Assembly (NCBI GenBank): GCA_049964655.1
Contig: JBMFXC010000030.1
Coordinates: 1-28,945 of the forward strand
DNA from: JAJZJT01 sp049964655
GTDB lineage: Bacteria; Actinomycetota; Acidimicrobiia; Acidimicrobiales; RAAP-2
DNA length: 28,945 nt
Reading direction: 5' to 3'
Made by a program: the position numbers and the translations under genes. Positions 22,745 to 28,945 of this stretch are shown here, piece by piece. Positions within the stretch are counted from its first letter, which is position 1, and each line of letters opens with the position of its first letter. The notes beneath the pieces are model-generated. The model saw only the letters and a program-made list of their open reading frames with translations, made no database searches and had not been told where the DNA came from.

Positions 22745-23400
22745 GCAACGCGTCGAGGCGCCAGCGCCCATCTCGTCCGAACGGGGCCGCCCGGCGGCAG
22801 GCCGAGGCACAGCGCCGCAAGCGCAACCGGCTGCTCTGGGGGGCAAGTGTCACCGTCGTCGTCGCCCTCGTGGCAGTGGTCATCGCCCTGCACGTCACGA
22901 ACACGAGCTCATCCTCGGCGAGTGGCTCCTCGGGCACCTCCGCCACCTCGCTTCCGGTGGGGACGACCGCGCCCAACGGCGCCATCACCACCCTTGCCGG
23001 CACGTCCGAGACCGTGGCGGGTCTTCGGGGCAAGCCCACCCTCATCTGGTTCGTGACCACGTGGTGCTCATCGTGCCAGGCGGGCACGCAGGCGATGGCC
23101 CAGAACGTCGCCACGCTTGCCGCTGACGGCGTGCGGGTGGTCGAGGTCGAGAACTACGCCGACCTCGGCCAGTCGGGCCCTCCGATGGCCACCTTCGCCA
23201 AGGCCCTCGCCGGCAGCGCCTTTTCGAACCCGGACTGGACCTTCGGCGAGGCGTCGTCGACCCTCACCCACACCTACAACCCGAAGGCCTATCTCGACCT
23301 CTACTACCTGATCAACGCCAAAGGGAAGATCACCTACGTCAACAGCTCGCCGGGGTCGACGATGCCCCAGCTGCTCGGTGCCGCAAAGGCCCTGGCATGA
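22741..23400 (+). CDS. Membrane-anchored thioredoxin-fold protein (TlpA-like), CSSC active site
   Basis: 219 residues. A basic N-terminus (1-30) is followed by one helix (about 32-52), a Ser/Thr-rich linker and an extracytoplasmic thioredoxin-like domain. The active site is Cys109-x2-Cys112 in IWFVTTWCSSCQAGTQAM. The C-terminal part (DLYYLINAKGKITYVNSSPG) has the TlpA/AhpC-like pattern, although the usual cis-proline segment is not obvious. It is likely a thiol-disulfide oxidoreductase keeping the cysteine pairs of neighbouring membrane proteins, or a bound metal carrier, in the right state. GTG start within GTGA; the stop overlaps the next ATG. Confidence 0.82.
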   Translation: MSNASRRQRPSRPNGAARRQAEAQRRKRNRLLWGASVTVVVALVAVVIALHVTNTSSSSASGSSGTSATSLPVGTTAPNGAITTLAGTSETVAGLRGKPTLIWFVTTWCSSCQAGTQAMAQNVATLAADGVRVVEVENYADLGQSGPPMATFAKALAGSAFSNPDWTFGEASSTLTHTYNPKAYLDLYYLINAKGKITYVNSSPGSTMPQLLGAAKALA

Positions 23401-24197
23401 GCGCCCACGGTGCCCAGAGGAGCGCCGTCGCACCTCGTCGGGGCAGGCGGTGCGCCCTCGGGGCAGGTGCCCTCGTCTTGGCCGCCGGCCTCGGGGCCTA
23501 CGCGCTAGCGGGCAACGGGAGTCGAGCGGTGAACGCCAAGGTCCAGTCCGCGGCTTCCGAGCACCCCGCCGCGTCCGTCTCGGGTTCGGCGTCCTCGTCG
23601 ACGTCGACGCGGCCGTCGACAGCGGGGACACCCGCACCCAACGGCACCTTCACGACCCCTCAGGGGAGGACTGCCACGATCACCTCACTTCGCGGCAAGC
23701 CGACCATGGTGTGGTTCGTGGCGGGGGGCTGTGCGAGCTGTGCGGCGAGCATCCCGGCGGTTGCCGCACACTTCGACCAGTTGCGCGCTGCGGGGCTCCG
23801 GGTGCTCACCTTGGGCCTCTATGGCGACTTCGCCGCGAGCACCAAGGGCGCCGCCCAGCTGCTCAGCTTCGGGCGGGAAGCGGCCTTCGACAAGTCCGTC
23901 ACGCGTCCAGGCTGGGAGTGGGGGATGGCCTCGAAGGCGCTCAGCCTCGCCTACGACCCCGCCGGCATCCCCGACCTCTACGTGCTGATCGGGCCGACAG
24001 GGCACATCCGCTACCGAAACAGCGTGCCGGACTCGACGATGGGAGCCCTCATCGCCGCGGCCAAGCGCCTCGACACCCACGCCCAGACCGCGGCCACCGT
24101 GCAGCCGTGCAGCCGTGCTGCTGACGGACGCCCGACGGCGTGGCGTGGCCGCATCTGCCGACATGAGCGCAAGACGAGGACAGATTCGCTGCTCTGA
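23397..24197 (+). CDS. Membrane-anchored thioredoxin-fold protein, paralogue with CASC active site
   Basis: 266 residues with the same plan as the preceding gene: one membrane helix at about 20-40, a low-complexity Ser/Thr linker (57-76) and a thioredoxin-like domain with Cys112-x2-Cys115 (VWFVAGGCASCAASIP). The conserved surroundings (LRGKPTMVWFV) match its neighbour, so tandem duplication is likely, but the CxxC residues differ and the tryptophan before the first Cys is replaced by Gly. About 40 residues at the C-terminus are extra, basic and contain two more Cys. ATG 23397 overlaps the previous stop (ATGA). Confidence 0.82.
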   Translation: MSAHGAQRSAVAPRRGRRCALGAGALVLAAGLGAYALAGNGSRAVNAKVQSAASEHPAASVSGSASSSTSTRPSTAGTPAPNGTFTTPQGRTATITSLRGKPTMVWFVAGGCASCAASIPAVAAHFDQLRAAGLRVLTLGLYGDFAASTKGAAQLLSFGREAAFDKSVTRPGWEWGMASKALSLAYDPAGIPDLYVLIGPTGHIRYRNSVPDSTMGALIAAAKRLDTHAQTAATVQPCSRAADGRPTAWRGRICRHERKTRTDSLL

Positions 24198-24201
24198 CAT
24201 A

Positions 24202-24229
24202 TTCGTAGACGCGGGTGCATCTTCGTAGA
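24202..24229 (+). promoter_or_regulatory. TTCGTAGA direct repeats spaced by 20 bp before an anchored protein gene
   Basis: TTCGTAGA occurs at 24202-24209 and again at 24222-24229, a 20-bp period that places both on the same DNA face. The second copy ends 2 nt before the ATG at 24232, where a ribosome binding site would be expected, and none is seen. This may be a regulator site overlapping the translation start. Confidence 0.4.
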
Positions 24230-24231
24230 TC

Positions 24232-24885
24232 ATGGCAGACCGACGAACATCGGCGCTGTGGCGGAACTGGTTCCGGGCACACCTCGTCGCGGTCTTCGCA
24301 CTCGTCGCCCTCGTCGGGGTCGGGGCAGCGTGGGGGATCACCGCTTCGCTGTCGTCGGACCCCGCCGCAGTCTCGGGCCCTTCCGTAAAGACGGCGGCGA
24401 TGGAGGTGTACGTAGGGGGGCACTGGGTCCGCTTCACCTCGCACCGGCCCCTCGGCACCGAGCAGTGGTCGGTCGTCGAGGACTACGCGAGCTTCTCCTC
24501 CGCGGTGCTTGCCGTCTACGCCACCCGCTCGGTAGCGCCCCTCGCTCCAGTCGTCTCGCCCCAGTCCAAGGTCGTGGCAATGTTCACCCGCGACCTCGCC
24601 ACGGGGATCGACCCCGAAGCGCTCTATGCCAGCGCAACGATCGAGCAGGTCTCGATCAGCGGGTGCCGGGCACGACTCACCCTGGAGCTCTACTATCCGG
24701 GCGGGCGCCGCTTGCACTACGTGTCGTCGTGGGTGCGCCCTTTCGATCGAGCTGGTCTGTCTCACCGCGGGTCGGGAGGATCCAGGCACTCCACCCAGAG
24801 CGCGCTCGAAGCGGACCAGTATGCGCCGTGGCAGTTCGTCGGTGACAACCGGGTCGGGGGCGTCGACACGCCATGCGGGATCTGA
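24232..24885 (+). CDS. Membrane-anchored extracytoplasmic protein of unknown function
   Basis: 217 residues, not recognised. A basic start (MADRRTSALWRNWFRAH) is followed by a single helix (about 18-40). The rest is predicted outside the membrane: a beta-rich segment (MEVYVGGHWVRFTSHRPLG) and a second (ISGCRARLTLELYYPGGRRL) with one cysteine, plus a C-terminal cysteine (DTPCGI). It shares no CxxC with its neighbours. The lack of a Shine-Dalgarno and the direct repeats at the start are unusual. It lies between the thioredoxin-like genes and the HMA-like gene and overlaps the latter or nearly so, suggesting a shared module. Confidence 0.65.
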   Translation: MADRRTSALWRNWFRAHLVAVFALVALVGVGAAWGITASLSSDPAAVSGPSVKTAAMEVYVGGHWVRFTSHRPLGTEQWSVVEDYASFSSAVLAVYATRSVAPLAPVVSPQSKVVAMFTRDLATGIDPEALYASATIEQVSISGCRARLTLELYYPGGRRLHYVSSWVRPFDRAGLSHRGSGGSRHSTQSALEADQYAPWQFVGDNRVGGVDTPCGI

Positions 24886-24887
24886 TC

Positions 24888-25259
24888 ATGAAGACCGAGG
24901 CTTCGACGTCGCTGATCGGTGGCATCCTCCGCGTCGATGCACGCGCACCGGACGAGGTCGTCCTGCGTTGTGCTCGATCCACCTGCAATGGATGTCGCCG
25001 ACGGGTCCGCGCTGCGCTCGAGGGTTCGAGGGGCGTTGTCGTCATCGAGGACGTCGGCACAGACGAAATGGCGGTCGGTTACGTCCCCGCACGGCTGAGC
25101 GCCACCGGGATCGTCGAGACGGCAAGGCAGGCACTCGAGTCCGACCCGTCGAACCCGACGCCGATGTCGGTTCCCTCCGGCGCACCCCGTTGCGACGCGG
25201 CGCCTATGCGCCGGGACCCCGCGAGCACGCCCATCGTCGATACGCACGTAGGGATGTAG
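24888..25259 (+). CDS. Heavy-metal-associated (HMA)-like domain protein
   Basis: 123 residues from ATG 24888, 2 nt after the preceding stop and with GCGGGA at a suitable distance; ATG 24873 is an alternative that overlaps the previous gene. Residues 24-84 follow the HMA/MerP-like pattern: VLRCARSTCNGCRRRVRAAL, EGSRGVVVIEDV, then VGYVPARLSATGIVETARQA. The metal-binding CxxC would be Cys33-x2-Cys36, with an extra Cys28. The C-terminal 35 residues are low complexity and contain one Cys. HMA domains shuttle Cu(I) or Hg(II); in this module, delivery to or from the CC-containing membrane proteins is plausible but inferred. Confidence 0.7.
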   Translation: MKTEASTSLIGGILRVDARAPDEVVLRCARSTCNGCRRRVRAALEGSRGVVVIEDVGTDEMAVGYVPARLSATGIVETARQALESDPSNPTPMSVPSGAPRCDAAPMRRDPASTPIVDTHVGM

Positions 25260-25269
25260 TCGTATCTAT

Positions 25270-25641
25270 TCAGGTCCCTTCGATACGTTCGAGTACCTCT
25301 GGTGGGCATCGAACGTAGCCTGACGTGAACTTGCCGAGCGGCCGGCCGGGGCACACGACGATCTTGTCCTCGCAGAACTCGTGGATCTCGCCGGTCGCGC
25401 CTCGTAGGTACTGCGGCTTGGCGTTGTCGGCGAAGCGGACGCGGTCGTGCAGGGCGAAGGAGGCCAACACCCTCTGCTTGCGTTGATTGCCAATGACAGC
25501 CATGTGGCGGTTGATCGCTTCGATGACCACCTACATGTCGTCGTCGAGCAGGCCGGCGGCGATCGCGCGACCCAGCGCGGAGACGTCGGGGATCGGCCAG
25601 CTCCCCACAGGCGCGACCTGGTGTTGATCACCCGGTTCCAT
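25270..25641 (-). pseudogene. Small conserved-looking gene interrupted by an in-frame TAG
   Basis: From ATG 25641 the frame reads VSALGRAIAAGLLDDDM, then a TAG at 25531-25533 (codon 37), then VVIEAINRHMAVIGNQRKQR and on to a normal stop at 25270. Composition and sense continue smoothly across the stop, so this looks like a single ancestral protein of about 123 residues with a nonsense change, for example GAG to TAG. The downstream part (ALHDRVRF, YLRGATGEIHEF, KIVVCPGRPLGKF) looks like a small beta-barrel, possibly SH3/KOW-like. A GTG directly after the TAG could allow reinitiation of an 86-residue product. The family is not recognised with certainty. Confidence 0.6.
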
Positions 25642-25666
25642 GCCTCGCCAGTGTTGCAGGGGTCGC

Positions 25667-25744
25667 TCAGGTGCGCTGAGGGATCCACACCCCGCCCGAG
25701 AACAACTGGGCGAGGACGGCCATTGGCTGCAGGCCGTGCTTCAT
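25667..25744 (-). CDS. Possible 25-residue peptide coupled to the cysteine desulfurase
   Basis: ATG 25744 overlaps the cysteine desulfurase stop in an ATGA arrangement, and the frame reads 25 residues (MKHGLQPMAVLAQLFSGGVW plus a few). The position is exactly where a coupled gene should begin, so this may be the remnant of a truncated downstream gene rather than a functional peptide. It resembles nothing I recognise. Confidence 0.25.
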   Translation of the reverse strand: MKHGLQPMAVLAQLFSGGVWIPQRT

Positions 25745-26931
25745 CGCCGTCTGGATCTGGGGCTGGTCGGTGACGGCGTGGTGGCGACAAGGGCCTCGTG
25801 GGCGCGGGCGAGCAGGTCGACGGCCGTCGCGATCTCGTCGGCGGTGGTGCCTCGGCCGAGCGAGAGCCGCACCGCGCCGAGGGCGAGCTGCGAGTCGACG
25901 CCCATGGCGAGGAGCGTCGCGTTCGGTAGGTGCTCGCCGGTGTGGCAGGCGGAGCCGGTGGACGCCGCGAGCTGGGGGACCCGGGCAAGGACGTCGGCGC
26001 CGAGGACGCCGGGGAACGTGACCAGCAGCGTGTTCGGCAGGCAGGCATCGTCGGAGGTGTGGCGGCGGATCCTGTCCACCCTCGCCGACAGTGCCCTCCA
26101 CAGCTCGTCGCGGAGCTGGGCGATCCGAGGAGCGTCGCCCTCGAGGCGGTCCATGGCGAGGCGGGCGGCTGCGCCGAGGCCGACGATGCCGGCCACGTTC
26201 TCGGTCCCGGGCCGCAGGCCGCCCTCCTGGCCGGCTCCGAGCACAAGCGGTGAGAGGGGCGTGCCGCGGCGGACGTAGAGCGCGCCGACGCCCTTTGGGC
26301 CATAGCACTTGTGGGCGGCGATCGAGCACAGGTCCACGCCAAGGTCGTCGACCGAGACGGGGATCTTGCCGATGGCCTGGGCGGCGTCGGTGTGGACGAC
26401 CGCCCCGTGGGCCCGAGCGGTGGCAGCCAGCTCGCCGACGGGCATGAGGGCACCGGTCTCGTTCTGGGCGAGCATGACGGTGACGAGTGCCACGTCGTCT
26501 CCGAGGGCGGCGAGCGCGGCGTCGAGATCGAGGATCCCCGACACGGTGACGGGTACACGGGTGAGCGTCCATCCGGAGCCTTCGAGCAGCGCCAAGGGCG
26601 CGGTGGTTGCCGGATGCTCGACCGTCGAGGTCACGATGCGGCGCCGAGCCGAAGGCGCCTGTGCCGCGACGCCCCGGATGGCGAGGTTGTTCGACTCGGT
26701 GCCGCCGGAGGTGAAGACGATCTCGTCTGGTCGGGCCCCGACGAGAGCAGCGATCGAAGCTCGCGCCTCCTCGACCGCCTGGCGGGCACGCCGTCCGAGG
26801 TCGTGGTCGCTCGAGGGGTTGCCGAACTCGCCTCGCAGGTAGGGCAGCATCGCCTCGAGCACCTCAGGCGCGACCGGTGTCGTGGCGTTGTGGTCGAGGT
26901 AGACGATCTCGTCGGTCGCCGCGGCGCTCAT
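25741..26931 (-). CDS. Cysteine desulfurase (IscS/NifS family)
   Basis: 396 residues of a class V PLP enzyme that removes sulfur from cysteine as an enzyme-bound persulfide. Seen are the N-terminal VYLDHNATTPVAPEVLEAML, TSGGTESNNLAIRG (cofactor phosphate), HTDAAQAIGKIPVSVDDLGV (PLP ring), the Schiff-base Lys208 in SIAAHKCYGPKG, and the catalytic Cys329 in STGSACHTGEHL. The SGSAC-type loop and length match IscS/NifS group I enzymes. ATG 26931 overlaps the stop of the upstream ArsR-rhodanese gene (ATGA). No IscU, thiolase or tRNA-thiolation gene is adjacent, so the sulfur may go to a rhodanese or DsrE relay or to stress defence; this is inference. Confidence 0.94.
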   Translation of the reverse strand: MSAAATDEIVYLDHNATTPVAPEVLEAMLPYLRGEFGNPSSDHDLGRRARQAVEEARASIAALVGARPDEIVFTSGGTESNNLAIRGVAAQAPSARRRIVTSTVEHPATTAPLALLEGSGWTLTRVPVTVSGILDLDAALAALGDDVALVTVMLAQNETGALMPVGELAATARAHGAVVHTDAAQAIGKIPVSVDDLGVDLCSIAAHKCYGPKGVGALYVRRGTPLSPLVLGAGQEGGLRPGTENVAGIVGLGAAARLAMDRLEGDAPRIAQLRDELWRALSARVDRIRRHTSDDACLPNTLLVTFPGVLGADVLARVPQLAASTGSACHTGEHLPNATLLAMGVDSQLALGAVRLSLGRGTTADEIATAVDLLARAHEALVATTPSPTSPRSRRR

Positions 26932-27677
26932 CGGCGACGGCTCGGCGTCGCCTGGTGACCGTCTGCCGGTGCTGTGGCTGGTATGCCGCGCCCCGATCGG
27001 CCGGCTGGGTCGGTGGCGACGGGCAGTCCGGCCTGGCGCCACTCGGGGAGGCCGTCCTCCAAGCAGCGCGCCCGCAGCCCCCGGGCCCGGAGCGTTGCGA
27101 CCGCCTCGGGGGCGAGCAGGCAGAGCGGCCCCCGGCAGTACGCGACGACCTCGAGGCTAGGGTCGAGCTCGCCGAGGCGGGCCTCCAAGTGCTCCAAGGG
27201 CAGCGAGATCGCCCCGGGAATGTGGCCGGCCGCGTACTCCTCCACCGGGCGGACGTCGAGGACGACCACGTCGCCGGACCGGGCGCGTTCGAGCAGCTCG
27301 GCACGGGTCGCCCGCTCGGCGCTGTCGCTGCCCGCGCCGATGGCGCGAAGGATCTGGTCGACCTCCGCCAGGCGTGCCCTGCCGAGGTCGCCGAGCGCGG
27401 TGACGAAGCGGCACACCTCCTCGCCTGCCGCGCGGTAGTAGACACGGGTGCCCTCCCGGCGGGTCTCGACGAGGCGGGCCTGGCGCATCACCTGCAGGTG
27501 GGCAGAGGCCGTCGTGAGCTTGAGCCCCGCTGCCTCGGCCAAGGCCTCGACGCTGCGCTCGGCCTGGCAGAGCAGGTCGAGCAGCTCGATGCGCTTGGGG
27601 TGCACGACCACCTTGCCGATGCGTGCCAGCTGCTCGTAGAGGTTGGCCCGTCCGTCGGCTTGGCTCGTATCTTCCAC
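26928..27677 (-). CDS. ArsR-type regulator fused to a rhodanese domain
   Basis: 249 residues. The N-terminal winged HTH (about 10-105) reads RIGKVVVHPKRIELLDLLCQ, AEAAGLKLTTASAHLQVM, then a wing ETRREGTRVYYRAAGEEVCR. A rhodanese domain follows (about 120-220): DVVVLDVRPVEEYAAGHIPG and the active-site loop Cys181 in AYCRGPLCLLA. The fusion suggests transcription control by persulfide or sulfane sulfur formed on Cys181. The start is GTG 27677; no Shine-Dalgarno is visible and the sequence just upstream is the palindrome ATCTATAGAT, so a leaderless or near-leaderless mRNA is possible. It is coupled to the cysteine desulfurase, which may generate its signal. About 25 C-terminal residues are disordered. 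Confidence 0.9.
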   Translation of the reverse strand: MEDTSQADGRANLYEQLARIGKVVVHPKRIELLDLLCQAERSVEALAEAAGLKLTTASAHLQVMRQARLVETRREGTRVYYRAAGEEVCRFVTALGDLGRARLAEVDQILRAIGAGSDSAERATRAELLERARSGDVVVLDVRPVEEYAAGHIPGAISLPLEHLEARLGELDPSLEVVAYCRGPLCLLAPEAVATLRARGLRARCLEDGLPEWRQAGLPVATDPAGRSGRGIPATAPADGHQATPSRRR

Positions 27678-27770
27678 AGATCTATAGATAACGGAGCATC
27701 GTCGCTAGCGCAAGCCCTTCGGCCCGGAGAGCGGCGCGTCGCGTTACCTATGTAATACACCTATACTCTG
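27678..27770. promoter_or_regulatory. Divergent promoter region with palindrome and leaderless-type -10
   Basis: A 93-bp gap between the ArsR-rhodanese and PadR genes. ATCTATAGAT (27680-27689) is a perfect 10-bp palindrome abutting the minus-strand GTG and is a candidate operator. On the plus strand TATACT (27762-27767) is a good -10 lying only 3 nt before ATG 27771 and 9 nt before ATG 27777. ACCTAT occurs twice (27746-27751 and 27759-27764), 13 bp apart, a possible PadR half-site pair. Confidence 0.5.
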
Positions 27771-28250
27771 ATGACGATGAGAGTCGATCGCCAGCCACGC
27801 TGCCGCTGCCGGGTCGGTCCGGGCCGCTTCGAGGTCCGGGCGCGCATCGAGCGTTTCGCCGAGCCGGCCGTGCTGCTGTTGCTGGCCGAAGGCCGAAGCC
27901 ACGGCTACCAGCTCGCCGACCAGCTCGAAGCGTTGCTGGGCGAAGGCCGCGTCGACTTCGGCAATCTCTACCGCCTGCTGCGCTCCCTCGAGGAGGAAGG
28001 CCTCGTCGCCTCCACGTGGAGCGAGGAAGCCCCCGGACCCCAAAAGCGTGTCTACGGCCTCACCGGCGAGGGTGCCGCGCTGCTCGACGCCTGGGCGGCG
28101 TCGCTTCGGGCTCGGAGCGACCGGATCAGCGAGCTGCTTGCTCGCTACGAGGCCCTCGCCGCACCTGCTCGGCCGAAGGACACCCCGACCGGAACGACGG
28201 TCCAGGCACCCGACCTACCTGACAACCACGGACAAGGAGAAGCACCATGA
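27771..28250 (+). CDS. PadR-family transcriptional regulator
   Basis: Up to 159 residues. The PadR winged helix lies at about 25-105: AVLLLLAEGRSHGYQLADQL, then VDFGNLYRLLRSLEEEGLVA and the wing GPQKRVYGLTGEG, followed by the dimerisation helix ARSDRISELLARYEAL. The N-terminus carries CRCRVG (two cysteines), unusual for PadR and possibly a metal or thiol sensor. With a -10 box (TATACT) ending at 27767, a transcription start near 27774 would make ATG 27777 the effective start of an almost leaderless mRNA; ATG 27771 is given because the choice cannot be settled. The stop overlaps the next ATG (ATGA). Confidence 0.88.
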   Translation: MTMRVDRQPRCRCRVGPGRFEVRARIERFAEPAVLLLLAEGRSHGYQLADQLEALLGEGRVDFGNLYRLLRSLEEEGLVASTWSEEAPGPQKRVYGLTGEGAALLDAWAASLRARSDRISELLARYEALAAPARPKDTPTGTTVQAPDLPDNHGQGEAP

Positions 28251-28483
28251 TGCAGACGATGGGACGAGACGACGTCGAGCGCGGTCAGCACGGCCACGGC
28301 CGAGGCTGCTGTGGCGGCGGTGGAGGTGGCTGCTGCGGCGGCCGCGGGCACGGTCGGCACCTCGAGCACCAGGACGAGACGGCGAGCCGACGCCGCCTGC
28401 TCGAGGAGCGTCGACGGGATCTCGAGGAAGCGCTCGCCGAGGTGACGAGCGAGCTCTCGGGCCTCGGCGCCGAGCGTCGCTGA
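28247..28483 (+). CDS. Small Cys/Gly/His-rich protein with C-terminal coiled coil (DUF5320-like)
   Basis: 78 residues, translationally coupled to the PadR gene. The N-terminal half is rich in Gly, His and Cys: GQHGHGRGCCGGGGGGCCGG, with vicinal pairs Cys21-Cys22 and Cys29-Cys30 and seven histidines overall. The second half is a charged amphipathic helix (RRLLEERRRDLEEALAEVTS) that should form a coiled coil. This layout resembles small DUF5320-type proteins, which also combine a Gly-rich part with a C-terminal coiled coil. The paired Cys and His suggest binding of a soft metal or cluster; co-expression with a Cys-bearing PadR suggests a sensor-buffer pair. This is inference. Confidence 0.7.
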   Translation: MMQTMGRDDVERGQHGHGRGCCGGGGGGCCGGRGHGRHLEHQDETASRRRLLEERRRDLEEALAEVTSELSGLGAERR

Positions 28484-28485
28484 AG

Positions 28486-28518
28486 CCGGCCGCGCCGTTG
28501 GAGCGCGGAGGCGGCCGG
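28486..28518 (+). terminator. Hairpin terminator candidate after the small protein
   Basis: CCGGCCGC (28486-28493) and GCGGCCGG (28511-28518) pair as 8-bp arms, and the inner sequence can pair further (CGCGC with GCGCG around GTTG). It starts 2 nt after the stop codon. There is no T-run. Confidence 0.5.
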
Positions 28519-28605
28519 TCCCCGAGCACGACCATCGTGGAGGCGCCCGGGGTTCCGGCCTCCGACGCCTGACAGCGCACCCACATCCTGAGCTGTACCG
28601 TCACG

Positions 28606-28898
28606 ATGGTTGTGGTCGCCAGCACTGGCCGGCAGCCGACGGACCTCGGGGCGTACCGCCGCGAACTGACTGCGCACTGCTACTAGATGCTCGGTCCTCC
28701 CAGGATGCCGAAGACGCGGTTCAGGACACACTCGTGCGAGCTTGGCGTGCCCGTGATCGCTTCGAGGAGTGGGGTGGCGGGATCCGATCCTGGCCGTACA
28801 GGATCAAAACCGACGTCTGCTCCAGCGCCTGGAGATCGCTGACGCACCGCAGCCTGCCGAAACTGATCACCACCGCCGTCGGCCAGCCGTACCAGTAG
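28606..28898 (+). pseudogene. Decayed ECF sigma factor fragment (region 2 only)
   Basis: From 28606 a frame reads to LGAYRRELTAHCY and stops at TAG (28684-28686). One base earlier in phase, the sequence continues as SSQDAEDAVQDTLVRAWRAR, then DRFEEWGGGIRSWPYRIKTD, and ends at TAG 28896-28898. Together these match region 2 of large actinobacterial ECF sigma factors (AHCYRMLGS...DAEDAVQDTLVRAWR...RSWLYRIATNVC). A nonsense codon replaces the Arg after HCY, a one-base deletion follows it, and everything after region 2 is missing. It is clearly non-functional. The remaining bases to 28945 show nothing further. Confidence 0.75.
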
Positions 28899-28945
28899 GC
28901 ACGCCTGGGTTCGACAAAGCTGCAGGCTCCCACCACCCTCGCTTC

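Noticed and set aside
25270..25641. Transposase or insertion-sequence remnant
   Set aside because: Suspected because of the broken frame, but no terminal repeats, DDE motif or transposase-like sequence could be found.
25266..26558. A 430-residue minus-strand frame overlapping the cysteine desulfurase and the broken small gene
   Set aside because: Ser/Pro/Arg-rich shadow frame; the alternative frame has PLP-lysine and catalytic cysteine motifs.

Overview
The window is about 29 kb of very GC-rich DNA, coding-dense on both strands. GTG starts are common, with ATGA/GTGA stop-start overlaps and BlaI, ECF sigma, PadR and MarR regulators. This fits a high-GC actinobacterium, possibly an acidophilic Acidimicrobiia-like lineage. 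That placement is inferred from style and gene content; no rRNA or other marker gene is present. I saw no tRNA, rRNA, CRISPR array or intact insertion sequence.

Region 1 (1-4400, minus strand) is an arsenic/thiol island: two different ArsR repressors, an ArsD metallochaperone carrying an inserted carboxymuconolactone-decarboxylase-like domain, a tandem ArsA ATPase with all three As(III)-binding cysteines, a DsrE-family protein and the start of an FmdE-like protein. No arsenite permease (ArsB/Acr3) or reductase (ArsC) lies in the window. Two dyads sharing ATCG-N8-CGAT sit upstream of arsD and of the distal arsR and probably bind one of the ArsR proteins.

Region 2 (4550-8700, plus strand) holds a DUF2892 membrane protein, an ECF sigma factor fused to an anti-sigma-type zinc finger, a coupled operon (class II aldolase, CMD-like protein, TehB-like methyltransferase, MarR regulator) and a further ArsR-type regulator.

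Region 3 (8790-19400) is the centrepiece. A six-gene plus-strand operon encodes a membrane complex of the hydrogenase-4/complex I superfamily: a NuoB-like small subunit, a HyfB-like subunit, HyfC/NuoH-like, HyfE-like, HyfF-like and a NuoC-NuoD-type large subunit. The large subunit lacks both cysteine pairs that bind NiFe, so it is not a hydrogenase. It matches what the literature calls energy-converting hydrogenase-related (Ehr) complexes. No ferredoxin-type subunit is encoded. A malic enzyme with an N-terminal ACT-like domain follows directly, and an isocitrate/isopropylmalate dehydrogenase-family gene converges on it. Two small unknown genes diverge from the complex.

Region 4 (19690-25260, plus strand) starts with a DUF167 protein, then a BlaI/BlaR1-type repressor-protease pair. 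It continues with a BlaI-like operator in front of a MerF-like two-helix protein, a second CC-containing membrane protein, two membrane-anchored thioredoxin-fold proteins, an anchored unknown protein and an HMA-like protein. This looks like an inducible metal or thiol-stress module.

Region 5 (25270-28945) contains a small gene broken by a TAG codon, a cysteine desulfurase translationally coupled to an ArsR-rhodanese fusion regulator, a divergent PadR regulator coupled to a tiny Cys/Gly/His-rich protein, and a decayed ECF sigma factor fragment. The recurring theme is soft-metal, sulfur and thiol chemistry around an unusual energy-converting membrane complex.
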